A DNA stretch of 23,965 nt from an uncultured Fretibacterium sp. Its GTDB lineage: Bacteria; Synergistota; Synergistia; Synergistales; Aminobacteriaceae. The stretch is from positions 1-23,965 of the forward strand of contig CALAUZ010000031.1 of NCBI GenBank assembly GCA_937892105.1, written 5' to 3'. The position numbers and the translations under genes are program-made. Numbering within the stretch: position 1 is the stretch's first letter; every line of letters begins with the position of its first letter. Under the pieces are notes generated by a model. It did not search any database. It worked only from the letters and a program-made list of their open reading frames with translations, and was not told the DNA's origin. Of this stretch, positions 1 through 6,793 are shown piece after piece.

Positions 1-1
1 A

Positions 2-102
2 CTTAATCCTATTGAACATTTTTGGCAAAAACTACAGCAGATACACTTAAAAAATTCACAGATCTTGACAGTGCCATTTTTACAGCTTTTCAAATGTGGT
101 GA
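2..102 (+). pseudogene. IS630-type transposase, C-terminal remnant, frameshifted
   Basis: The first bases read LNPIEHFWQKLQQ in frame 2. This matches the conserved LNPIEHxW block that carries the last catalytic acidic residue of IS630/Tc1-mariner DDE transposases. In that frame the following residues do not fit the family. From about base 31, frame 1 gives LKKFTDLDSAIFTAFQMW followed by TGA at 100-102, which is a good match to the usual end of these transposases. The two halves therefore appear joined by a one-base shift near bases 30-45. The rest of the gene lies beyond the contig edge, so I cannot say whether the element was otherwise intact. No terminal inverted repeat could be defined after the stop. 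Confidence 0.7.
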
Positions 103-450
103 GTATACAACTGCTCAAAGTGCGGAAAATGCCTTAGAACATTAACGGCTCTTGACACTTTAGGAAAACTTGATGATTTCAGCGAGGTGTTCAACATAGG
201 CACATACAGGCGACTCTCATTCAGGAACAAATGCAACCTCGTAACCCATAGGAAGAATGATGCTTTAATGGCCGACAATTACAATTTTGCACAAAAACAC
301 GGAATACGCTTCCCCTCATACATGATTGCGTGGGTTTGCCTGTTGCCATTCAGGGCATTCGGCCTCATCAAAAAAGTATCGCGCAGAATAATTGGCGAAA
401 AATCATACGATGGCATAAAGAAATTCCTGAAATATACACGCTATTTAATA
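103..450 (+). pseudogene. 3' fragment of a CxxCxxC-containing protein, possibly from a polysaccharide cluster
   Basis: Frame 1 is open from directly after the transposase stop through base 537. It begins VYNCSKCGKCLRTLTALDTL and continues to about YTRYLIPF near base 450. The C-x-x-C-x-x-C spacing followed by LRT, a GKLDDFSEVF segment and a basic, hydrophobic C-terminal part look like a genuine protein end rather than random translation. Similar cysteine clusters occur at the C-terminus of uncharacterised proteins in surface-polysaccharide gene clusters and, more distantly, in QueC-type PP-loop enzymes; this is memory-based and weak. There is no start codon or RBS of its own: the first ATG, at 187, lies inside the conserved-looking part. 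Beyond ~450 the frame runs antisense to a GntR-regulator remnant, so the last ~28 codons are probably not native. Confidence 0.4.
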
Positions 451-642
451 CCGTTTAAGCATATCCTCCATACTCCGCAGAATATGCTCCCTCATAACCA
501 TAGCAGCACCCTCAGAATTGCAGGCTTTGAACATTGAGTATATTTCTTTGTGTTCAGCCTGTGATTTCTTTGCATATTCGTTCCTTGTCGTCCTCAAACC
601 CATAAATAGCCCGTTCCATAATTCATTATCGCTCTGCCTTCT
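445..642 (-). pseudogene. FadR-family GntR regulator, C-terminal (FCD domain) remnant
   Basis: Read on the minus strand, ~65 codons ending at a TAA (447-445) show the typical last helices of an FCD ligand-binding domain. An arginine-rich helix (GLRTTRNEYAK) is followed by SQAEHKEIYSMFKACNSEGA and then MVMREHILRSMEDMLKRY. The EHKEI and REHI histidines sit where FadR/GntR proteins bind a metal or ligand. Upstream of about base 642 the frame remains open only because it runs antisense to smc. The DNA-binding domain and most of the FCD domain are missing. I interpret it as a dead remnant left between a mobile-element scar and smc. Confidence 0.65.
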
Positions 643-651
643 TTTATGGTG

Positions 652-660
652 TGGTATATT
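652..660 (+). promoter_or_regulatory. Possible extended -10 promoter for smc
   Basis: TGGTATATT fits the TGnTATAAT extended -10 pattern and lies 22 bases before the smc start codon. It would place the transcript start just before the AAAGGAGG ribosome-binding site (668-675). No convincing -35 hexamer is visible. It is plausible only because smc is the first gene of its block. Confidence 0.3.
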
Positions 661-682
661 AACCGCGAAAGGAGGCTTCAAC

Positions 683-3600
683 TTGTCCATATCATCACTA
701 AGGCTCAAAGGCTTCAAGAGTTTCGGAAGGCAATGCGATTTTGCGTTTTCCCCAAGTTTCACCGCCATCGTAGGCCCAAACGGTTCCGGCAAAAGCAACA
801 TACTCGATGCCCTCAAGTGGATACTCGGTGAAGGCTCGGCAGCAGGATTACGGATTACGAGGCAGAGTGATTTGCTGTTTCAGGGCAGTACTTCATCTCC
901 ACCGGCAGATACGGCGGAAGTGATTTTGCGGCTTCAGAACGGCAATGACCGCGCAAGCCTCAGACGTATTTACTCGCAGGACAACGGCGCGATACTCAGT
1001 CTTGACGGCAAAAGAATGCTGCTTCAGGACTTAGGGGGTGTAAAACGCAGATTCAGCCTTGAAGGTGAAGGGTTCGCACTCATAGGACAGGGGGAAATAT
1101 CACAGACCATACACCAGAGGCCAAAGGAAAGACGCAGACAGCTTGACGCTCTCTTCGGGATTGAACGTTACAGGGAACGCAGGGACGAAAGCATGAATAA
1201 GCTGGAGGACGCAAGCAATGAGGCTCAGAGAATAGGGACGCTGATATCGGAATTGCAGGCCAGACGGCAGGAAATTTCTGGGGACGTTGAAGTCGCTGTT
1301 CAGGCTCAGGGGATTATCGACAGCCTTGAAGTTCTCAGGCACGATTACTACTTCTTCAGACGGTACAACATTGAACGTGAACAGTCGGACTTTGAGCTTC
1401 ATAGGCACATCGCAATGTCAAGGCTTGAAACTCTCGAACAATGGGGAAGATTATGGTCTCTAGGATTGCAGCATTACGAGGAAAAATCATCGCAGGATAC
1501 TTCACGCGACATATATTCATCACAGATTGACGCAATAACTTCACGCAAGAATGACATTCAGCGCAGAGCATTCCAGCTTTCAACACAGGTCAGGGATATT
1601 AGGGCACGCCGCAGCACATTGCTTCAGGAACTTGACACATTCAGGATACAGAAGGAAGCATTATCACAGGAACGTACCCGCACGAAGTCAGAGCATGACA
1701 GCCTGAAACATGAGCTTGAAGAGAAGCAGAAAGTTTTCGCCCGTCAGGAGCAGTCTTTCAGGGAAGCTCAGGCGGAAGCACAATCTGTAATTGCGAGGAG
1801 GAAGAAGCTGCTTGATGATGCCGCAGGGCTTAGGCAGAAACATTCACGTTATGAGGCTGAGATCAGCGTGTCAATCTCATCTCGTCAGGCAGTATTGCAG
1901 GAGTTGCAGGAGCTTGAAGCAGAACTGTCTTCACGCCAGAAAACACTGTCCCGTCTCACAGAACGCAAAAACAGCCTTGAAGACGACTTCACCCGTCTCA
2001 CGACAGAATACCAGCGCGTTGCAGCACAGGTTCAGGCATTGCGCAGGGAGCTTTCACACTCTGAATCACAGTACAATCACACATACTCATCGGGAACTTA
2101 CCCAGAACCAGTACGGGTAATACTTTCTGCATCTGAGAAGGGAATGCTGCGTTCAAAGCCTAAAGCTGCGGCAGACGTATTCTCGTGTTCGTCTCAGGAA
2201 ATCGCGGAGGCAGTCGAGGCGTATCTGGGCGGTCGGCAATACTGGCTTTTGGTGCGTACAATGGAGGAAGCTCAAGAGGGTATCGACTTTCTCAGGCAGA
2301 ATAAGGCCGGAAGAGCTACATATCTCGCGCTTGAACGCTGCAGGGTTCGCGAAAAAGACAGAAGGATTAACATTACTGGCGGTGTCATAGGCTGGGCAAT
2401 AGATCTCGTGAACGTCATGGACGAATGGCATGATGCTATCTCTCACATGATGGGAGACTTGCTCATTGTCAGGGATTATGCAACAGGTTCGGAGCTTGTG
2501 AGGGCAGGTGTAAAGTTCCCAATCGCTACGGTTGAAGGGGACATCTTTGCGCCATCGGGGGCAATAACCGGCGGTGCTTTGCGGCAGAAATCCGGAGCTG
2601 TAACTTTACGGCAGAAGGCTGAAGAACTCCGCATTAACATCGCAGAACTCACAGGAAAACTTGAAGATGCATTATCGCTTGAGGGTTCACTAAGGCATGA
2701 CGCAGAGGATACGGAGGGCAGCCTTGAGGACGTTCGGGCAGAACTGAACGCTGAACAGAGGAGCATTAAGGCACTCACACGGAATATAGAGCATCTCACG
2801 AATGAGCGGGACAAGGCTGAAACCAACGAAACTAAACTCAAGGCAGAACTTGAAGACATGGCCGGGAAAATCGCAGAATTTGAGGGAGAACTTGCCGGAC
2901 TTCCTGACGTTAGCAGTGAGAATTATGATACTTTGCTTTCACCAATGAGGAACGAACTGCGATTGCTGCAAGAGAGGCTCAATGTTACGGGCGCACTGTA
3001 TAAGCGTGTTGACGGCGACTACATGACCGTATCGGCGAATACCAAGAAGTCGGAACGTGAAATTGCTTCCGGCACTGAGATTGAGGCGGAAAACCGAAAA
3101 ACACTCTTTGAACTTTCACAGCAAAAGTCAGAGGCTCACCGTGATGAGCTTGCAATCCGCAGGGAAATTGCTCGCCATGACGAGGAGTTCAGGGGGATTC
3201 GCAGCAGGCTTGAGAGGGTGCGCAGGAAGATTGCGCGTTCTGGTGATAATGTTTCGGCCATGAAGCAGAATATATCAGGGCTTGAGGCTAAAATCTCCCA
3301 TCTTGAGGCAGAATGTTCACAGCTCATAGATTTATGGGAGGACAAGTACCCCTACGACATGAAGGAGGCACGCGATACTGAAGGCGGAAGGGAATTGACA
3401 TCATCACTGCGAAAACTTGAACGCGAACTTAAAGGCTTAGGCACGTACAATCTTGGCGCACTATCGGAAGATCAGGCATTGGCCGAACGAATTGACTTTC
3501 TCACCGAACAGCTTGAAGACGTAAACACTTCAGCGGACGAACTCAAAGCATTAATCACAGATACAGATTTGCAGGTTGAACGCGAATTTACGGCCTCAAT

Positions 3601-4039
3601 GTCGAGGATTGACACCCGCTTCAACGAACTTTTTGTGCGTCTCTTTGGCGGCGGGGAAGCAAGGTTGACGCTTCAGGAAGGCGACTCGGTATGGGACAGG
3701 GGAGTAGAGATATTTGCGCGTCCGCCAGGAAAGAAGCTTCAGAGCATATCCCAGCTTTCCGGCGGCGAACAATCCCTAACGTCCATCGCACTCATTTTCG
3801 CAACACTTGAAGCTGCCGGAACACCTTTGGCGGTACTCGATGAGGTTGATGCAGCTCTCGATGAGTATAACCTTGTGCGTTTCGCGGAACTTGCAAGGGA
3901 ATATTCACAGTCGATACAGATTATTGCCATGACACACAGGCGTGCAACAATGGAACGTGCGGATCTCATTTACGGCGTTACCATGATTGAGCCGGGACTT
4001 TCCGCAACAATAGGCATTAACCCCGAAAACTATGCTTGA
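683..4039 (+). CDS. smc: Chromosome segregation ATPase SMC
   Basis: Condensin core ATPase that compacts and resolves newly replicated chromosomes, acting as a homodimer with ScpA/ScpB, neither of which is in this window. The 1118-residue product has an N-terminal head with RLKGFKSFGR and Walker A GPNGSGKS (31-38), then a long coiled coil, a hinge from about 473 to 640, a returning coiled coil, and a C-terminal head with the signature LSGGEQ (about 1025-1030) and Walker B LAVLDEVDAALDE (D1053, E1054). The length is near the usual ~1150-1190. I chose TTG at 683 because AAAGGAGG (668-675) lies 7 bases upstream and the family motif begins there. The open frame extends back to 518, but those residues overlap the regulator remnant. 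The last 8 bases overlap the next gene, implying coupled translation. Confidence 0.97.
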   Translation: MSISSLRLKGFKSFGRQCDFAFSPSFTAIVGPNGSGKSNILDALKWILGEGSAAGLRITRQSDLLFQGSTSSPPADTAEVILRLQNGNDRASLRRIYSQDNGAILSLDGKRMLLQDLGGVKRRFSLEGEGFALIGQGEISQTIHQRPKERRRQLDALFGIERYRERRDESMNKLEDASNEAQRIGTLISELQARRQEISGDVEVAVQAQGIIDSLEVLRHDYYFFRRYNIEREQSDFELHRHIAMSRLETLEQWGRLWSLGLQHYEEKSSQDTSRDIYSSQIDAITSRKNDIQRRAFQLSTQVRDIRARRSTLLQELDTFRIQKEALSQERTRTKSEHDSLKHELEEKQKVFARQEQSFREAQAEAQSVIARRKKLLDDAAGLRQKHSRYEAEISVSISSRQAVLQELQELEAELSSRQKTLSRLTERKNSLEDDFTRLTTEYQRVAAQVQALRRELSHSESQYNHTYSSGTYPEPVRVILSASEKGMLRSKPKAAADVFSCSSQEIAEAVEAYLGGRQYWLLVRTMEEAQEGIDFLRQNKAGRATYLALERCRVREKDRRINITGGVIGWAIDLVNVMDEWHDAISHMMGDLLIVRDYATGSELVRAGVKFPIATVEGDIFAPSGAITGGALRQKSGAVTLRQKAEELRINIAELTGKLEDALSLEGSLRHDAEDTEGSLEDVRAELNAEQRSIKALTRNIEHLTNERDKAETNETKLKAELEDMAGKIAEFEGELAGLPDVSSENYDTLLSPMRNELRLLQERLNVTGALYKRVDGDYMTVSANTKKSEREIASGTEIEAENRKTLFELSQQKSEAHRDELAIRREIARHDEEFRGIRSRLERVRRKIARSGDNVSAMKQNISGLEAKISHLEAECSQLIDLWEDKYPYDMKEARDTEGGRELTSSLRKLERELKGLGTYNLGALSEDQALAERIDFLTEQLEDVNTSADELKALITDTDLQVEREFTASMSRIDTRFNELFVRLFGGGEARLTLQEGDSVWDRGVEIFARPPGKKLQSISQLSGGEQSLTSIALIFATLEAAGTPLAVLDEVDAALDEYNLVRFAELAREYSQSIQIIAMTHRRATMERADLIYGVTMIEPGLSATIGINPENYA

Positions 4040-4766
4040 GACTACATGTGATGATATTCTTCCCGGAGGCCTGAGACTTTTACAGCCCCTTAACGGCCCG
4101 CGAGTAAACATGGATACCATTCTGCTGTCGGCATGGGTTAAGGTTCGTTCGGGAACACGCGAAATATTGGAGGCTGGCTGCGCTTCTGGGGCAATATCCC
4201 TCATTCTGGCCATGAAACACAGGAATATTCATGTTACAGGTGTTGACATTCAGAGCGAACTTATACAGCTTGCAGTGAAGAATGCTGAGGCTAACGGACT
4301 TTCTGAACGAGTAAAATTTATTGCCGGAGATATCAGGGATAAGGACATTCTGCCGCGTGGACGTTATGACGCAATGGTGATTAACCCGCCTTACTCCTCA
4401 ACGAATGCAGGACGTGAAAGCCCTGACGCTTCCCGCACTACAGCACGGCTTGAAGTGTCATGTACTCCAGATGATGTCGCTGAACTTGCCGGAAGAGTAC
4501 TCAAGAGCAGGGGCAGGCTTTACGCGGTGTTTGCAAGTGGAAGACTTGATGTTTTCGTTTCGTCAATGCTCAGGCACAACGTCATTCCCAAAAGAATAAG
4601 GCCAGTTTACCCGAAAGCAGGTTATAATTCCGGAATATTCCTGTCAGAATGTATAAGGAATGGCGGAGAAGGATTAACCATACTTCCACCGTTATATGTC
4701 AGGGGTGATGATAACGCTTACACTCCCGAAATCCTGAAGGCATACCGGACTGACGGATATAGATAG
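4032..4766 (+). CDS. TrmN6-like tRNA (adenine-N6) methyltransferase
   Basis: A 244-residue SAM-dependent methyltransferase of the YfiC/TrmN6 group, which methylates N6 of adenine 37 in tRNA-Val in E. coli. The visible features are the opening LPGGLRLLQPLNGPRVNMDT, where the family reads close to its RFxxDT pattern; a SAM-binding loop EAGCASGAISL (about 47-57); an acidic VDIQ ribose contact after the second strand; and the N6-adenine motif NPPY (118-121). The ATG overlaps the smc stop by 8 bases. The tRNA position and specificity are inferred from family membership; closely related enzymes can have other RNA targets, so I leave the symbol blank. Confidence 0.85.
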   Translation: MLETTCDDILPGGLRLLQPLNGPRVNMDTILLSAWVKVRSGTREILEAGCASGAISLILAMKHRNIHVTGVDIQSELIQLAVKNAEANGLSERVKFIAGDIRDKDILPRGRYDAMVINPPYSSTNAGRESPDASRTTARLEVSCTPDDVAELAGRVLKSRGRLYAVFASGRLDVFVSSMLRHNVIPKRIRPVYPKAGYNSGIFLSECIRNGGEGLTILPPLYVRGDDNAYTPEILKAYRTDGYR

Positions 4767-4785
4767 CGAAATGAGGAGATAAAGT

Positions 4786-5853
4786 TTGTACGAGGCTTTA
4801 GCAATAGGAGCGGTATATTTCATCTTCCGCAAACTCAGAGAATCAGGAGTTTCCCAAACTATTCTGAATGTATGCATGTTATGTTTATGTTTGTGGCTTG
4901 TTCTAGGATTTATCGCAGGATTTGACTTCAACGATGCAAGGTATGATATTTTCCCCCTTCACGTAACGGAGATAATTCGCGCACTCAATATTACAGTGAT
5001 AATAATCATGCTTTACGGTTTCATGGCGTTCTTCTGCGTTGACCTTGTAACCGGCTTCAAGGGTTTCACGGGGCGAAAAACTGTATGTGCGTTCGTTTTG
5101 ATGATATGCGTAACACTCTACAGCATGGCCGAAGCATATTACGTTCAGCGCAGGAACATCGTCATACCAACAAGCAAACTTCCCGAAAGCACAGACAGAA
5201 TACGAATTGCCTTCCTCACAGATATACATTTAGGCGGCCTTTATACCCTTAAACACTTTGAGCGCGCAATGCAAATTGTTGATGAGGCAGAACCAGACAT
5301 AATCATTCTTGGAGGAGACACTATAGACGGCGATATGTCTTTCAGGACTAGGGAGCTTGCAATGCTGAAGGAAGCTGCGGGAAAAGCACGTTACGGGGCT
5401 TATGCTGTCAACGGCAATCATGAGCATTACTTAATCCTAGATGTAGATGTTGAGGGGATAATCAGGGAATGCGGATATAACCTTCTCATTAACGAACGCA
5501 CAGAGACGGCAGGTATAACGATAATCGGCCTTGACGACATAAAGTACGGCTGGCTCAAAATATTCGAGAAGCCAGAAGACAAGGACAGGTTCGTACTTGT
5601 ACTGAAACATCGTCCCGGCATTCCGGTTGACGCAGAGGGACGCTTTGACCTCCAGCTATCCGGCCACACTCACGGCGGGCAGTTCTGGCCGCTTGGATAC
5701 TTCAAGAACATGGCACTCAACAGCAGGCAAGGTCTCTCACAGAAAGCAGGAGGCTACGTCTATGTCAGCAACGGTGTCGGCTTCAACTGCGCAATAATGA
5801 GGCTTTTCGTTCCGCCGGAAGTTACGGTGATTGACATCGTGAGGGAACCTTAA
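4786..5853 (+). CDS. Membrane-anchored metallophosphoesterase (YkuE/YaeI type)
   Basis: A 355-residue protein with three hydrophobic segments near the N-terminus (about 26-46, 64-88 and 99-118), followed by a calcineurin-like metallophosphoesterase domain facing one side of the inner membrane. All metal-binding blocks are present: TDIHLGG (D146, H148), LGGDTIDGD (D178), NGNHEH (N211, H212), LKHRPG (H275) and SGHTHGGQF (H294, H296). The terminal GHTHGGQ form is typical of the YkuE/YaeI family, some members of which remove phosphate from lipids such as UDP-diacylglucosamine. The substrate here is unknown. The start is TTG with GAGGAG (4773-4778) 7 bases upstream; no in-frame ATG precedes the domain at a sensible place. 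Its stop overlaps the rsmI start by one base (TAATG). Confidence 0.88.
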   Translation: MYEALAIGAVYFIFRKLRESGVSQTILNVCMLCLCLWLVLGFIAGFDFNDARYDIFPLHVTEIIRALNITVIIIMLYGFMAFFCVDLVTGFKGFTGRKTVCAFVLMICVTLYSMAEAYYVQRRNIVIPTSKLPESTDRIRIAFLTDIHLGGLYTLKHFERAMQIVDEAEPDIIILGGDTIDGDMSFRTRELAMLKEAAGKARYGAYAVNGNHEHYLILDVDVEGIIRECGYNLLINERTETAGITIIGLDDIKYGWLKIFEKPEDKDRFVLVLKHRPGIPVDAEGRFDLQLSGHTHGGQFWPLGYFKNMALNSRQGLSQKAGGYVYVSNGVGFNCAIMRLFVPPEVTVIDIVREP

Positions 5854-6668
5854 TGCCACTCTACATCGTCCCCACCCCAATCGGGAACCTTGAGGACATA
5901 ACATTGCGTGCATTGCGTGTATTGCGTGAGGCAGATGTCATAGCGTGCGAGGACACAAGGACTTCGGGAATACTTCTCAGGCATTACGGCATTCACAGGC
6001 CATTAATATCTTTCCACGTCCACAATGAGAATGAAAGACTGCCCATGCTTCTGGAGAAATTACGGGAAGGCCAGAAAGTTGCGGTAATTTCTGACGCAGG
6101 TACACCAGGTATATCAGATCCAGGCTGGATACTCCTGAAACACGCCATAGATGAAGGACTTTGCGCTGACGTTCTGCCCGGCCCTTCCGCCGTAATCCCT
6201 GCGGTTCTGATGTCTGGAATAAGTCCGCAGCCCTTCGCGTTCATGGGTTTCCCTCCGGAGAAACATGGACAGCGCGTGAAATTGCTTGAGGCTGTAAGGG
6301 ATATTCCATTCACATTGTGTTTCTACATGTCGCCGCACAAAGCAGAAACTCACATTGCGGACATCATTGGCGTACTTGGAGACAGGGAAGCCGCATTAGT
6401 CCGTGAAATCAGCAAGGTTTATCAGGAGTGTATAAGAGGCAGCCTCAGTATGATACTTGAGCGCGTCAATGAGGGAGTGAAGGGCGAGTTAGTACTGGTT
6501 GTGTCGGGCTGTAACGATGAGGCGGGAGACAATGGGGAATGGAAGTCTGAGGTTATGGCCATGCTCAAGGAAGGGGCGGGAATGAAGGATATTGCCGCGT
6601 CAATAGAGGAGAGATACAGAGTTCCGCGCAACGAAATCAAGAGGTATATACTGTCGAACACTCTGTGA
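5853..6668 (+). CDS. rsmI: 16S rRNA 2'-O-methyltransferase RsmI (C1402)
   Basis: This enzyme methylates the ribose of cytidine 1402 in the decoding centre of 16S rRNA, using SAM. The 271-residue sequence has the full family signature of the tetrapyrrole-methylase fold: IVPTPIGNLEDITLRAL at the N-terminus, ACEDTRTSGILL, VAVISDAGTPGISDPG and VLPGPSAV, then GFPPEKHGQR and EISKVYQECIRG. The C-terminal ~50 residues form a small basic domain (MKDIAASIEERYRVPRNEIK) found in many RsmI proteins. The length is normal. The start is the ATG inside the TAATG overlap with the preceding phosphoesterase, so translation is probably coupled. Confidence 0.96.
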   Translation: MPLYIVPTPIGNLEDITLRALRVLREADVIACEDTRTSGILLRHYGIHRPLISFHVHNENERLPMLLEKLREGQKVAVISDAGTPGISDPGWILLKHAIDEGLCADVLPGPSAVIPAVLMSGISPQPFAFMGFPPEKHGQRVKLLEAVRDIPFTLCFYMSPHKAETHIADIIGVLGDREAALVREISKVYQECIRGSLSMILERVNEGVKGELVLVVSGCNDEAGDNGEWKSEVMAMLKEGAGMKDIAASIEERYRVPRNEIKRYILSNTL

Positions 6669-6695
6669 ATTTGTAACGCATAGAACTTTGGGAGA

Positions 6696-6725
6696 TTGTA
6701 TTTTTTTCGGCAGTTTGAGTAAAAT
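6696..6725 (+). promoter_or_regulatory. Candidate sigma-70 promoter for pnp-dut
   Basis: A TAAAAT -10 (6720-6725) lies 18 bases after a weak TTGTAT -35 (6696-6701) in the only sizeable spacer of this gene block, after rsmI. It would give a transcript with a ~30-base leader ending at the pnp start. No terminator is visible after rsmI, so read-through from the upstream genes is also likely. Confidence 0.4.
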
Positions 6726-6726
6726 A

Positions 6727-6793
6727 TATTCCGTAAAAATTAGCAGGAGGAAACAAGAATTTTGGATAACGAAAAAGTGTATTCCGTAAAAAT
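6727..6793 (+). repeat. 14-bp direct repeat flanking the pnp start
   Basis: TATTCCGTAAAAAT occurs at 6727-6740, just upstream of the pnp ribosome-binding site, and again at 6780-6793, covering codons 7-11. The two copies are identical and 53 bases apart start to start. Together they bracket the AGGAGG (6745-6750) and the TTG start. Confidence 0.85.

Noticed and set aside
518..682. N-terminal extension of the smc reading frame (55 codons from an ATG at 518)
   Set aside because: It is antisense to the GntR remnant, has no ribosome-binding site, and the family's first strand begins just after TTG 683, which has AAAGGAGG at the right distance.
4903..5669. Several minus-strand open frames under the phosphoesterase gene
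   Set aside because: They have no start signals or recognisable motifs and overlap a gene with complete catalytic motifs.
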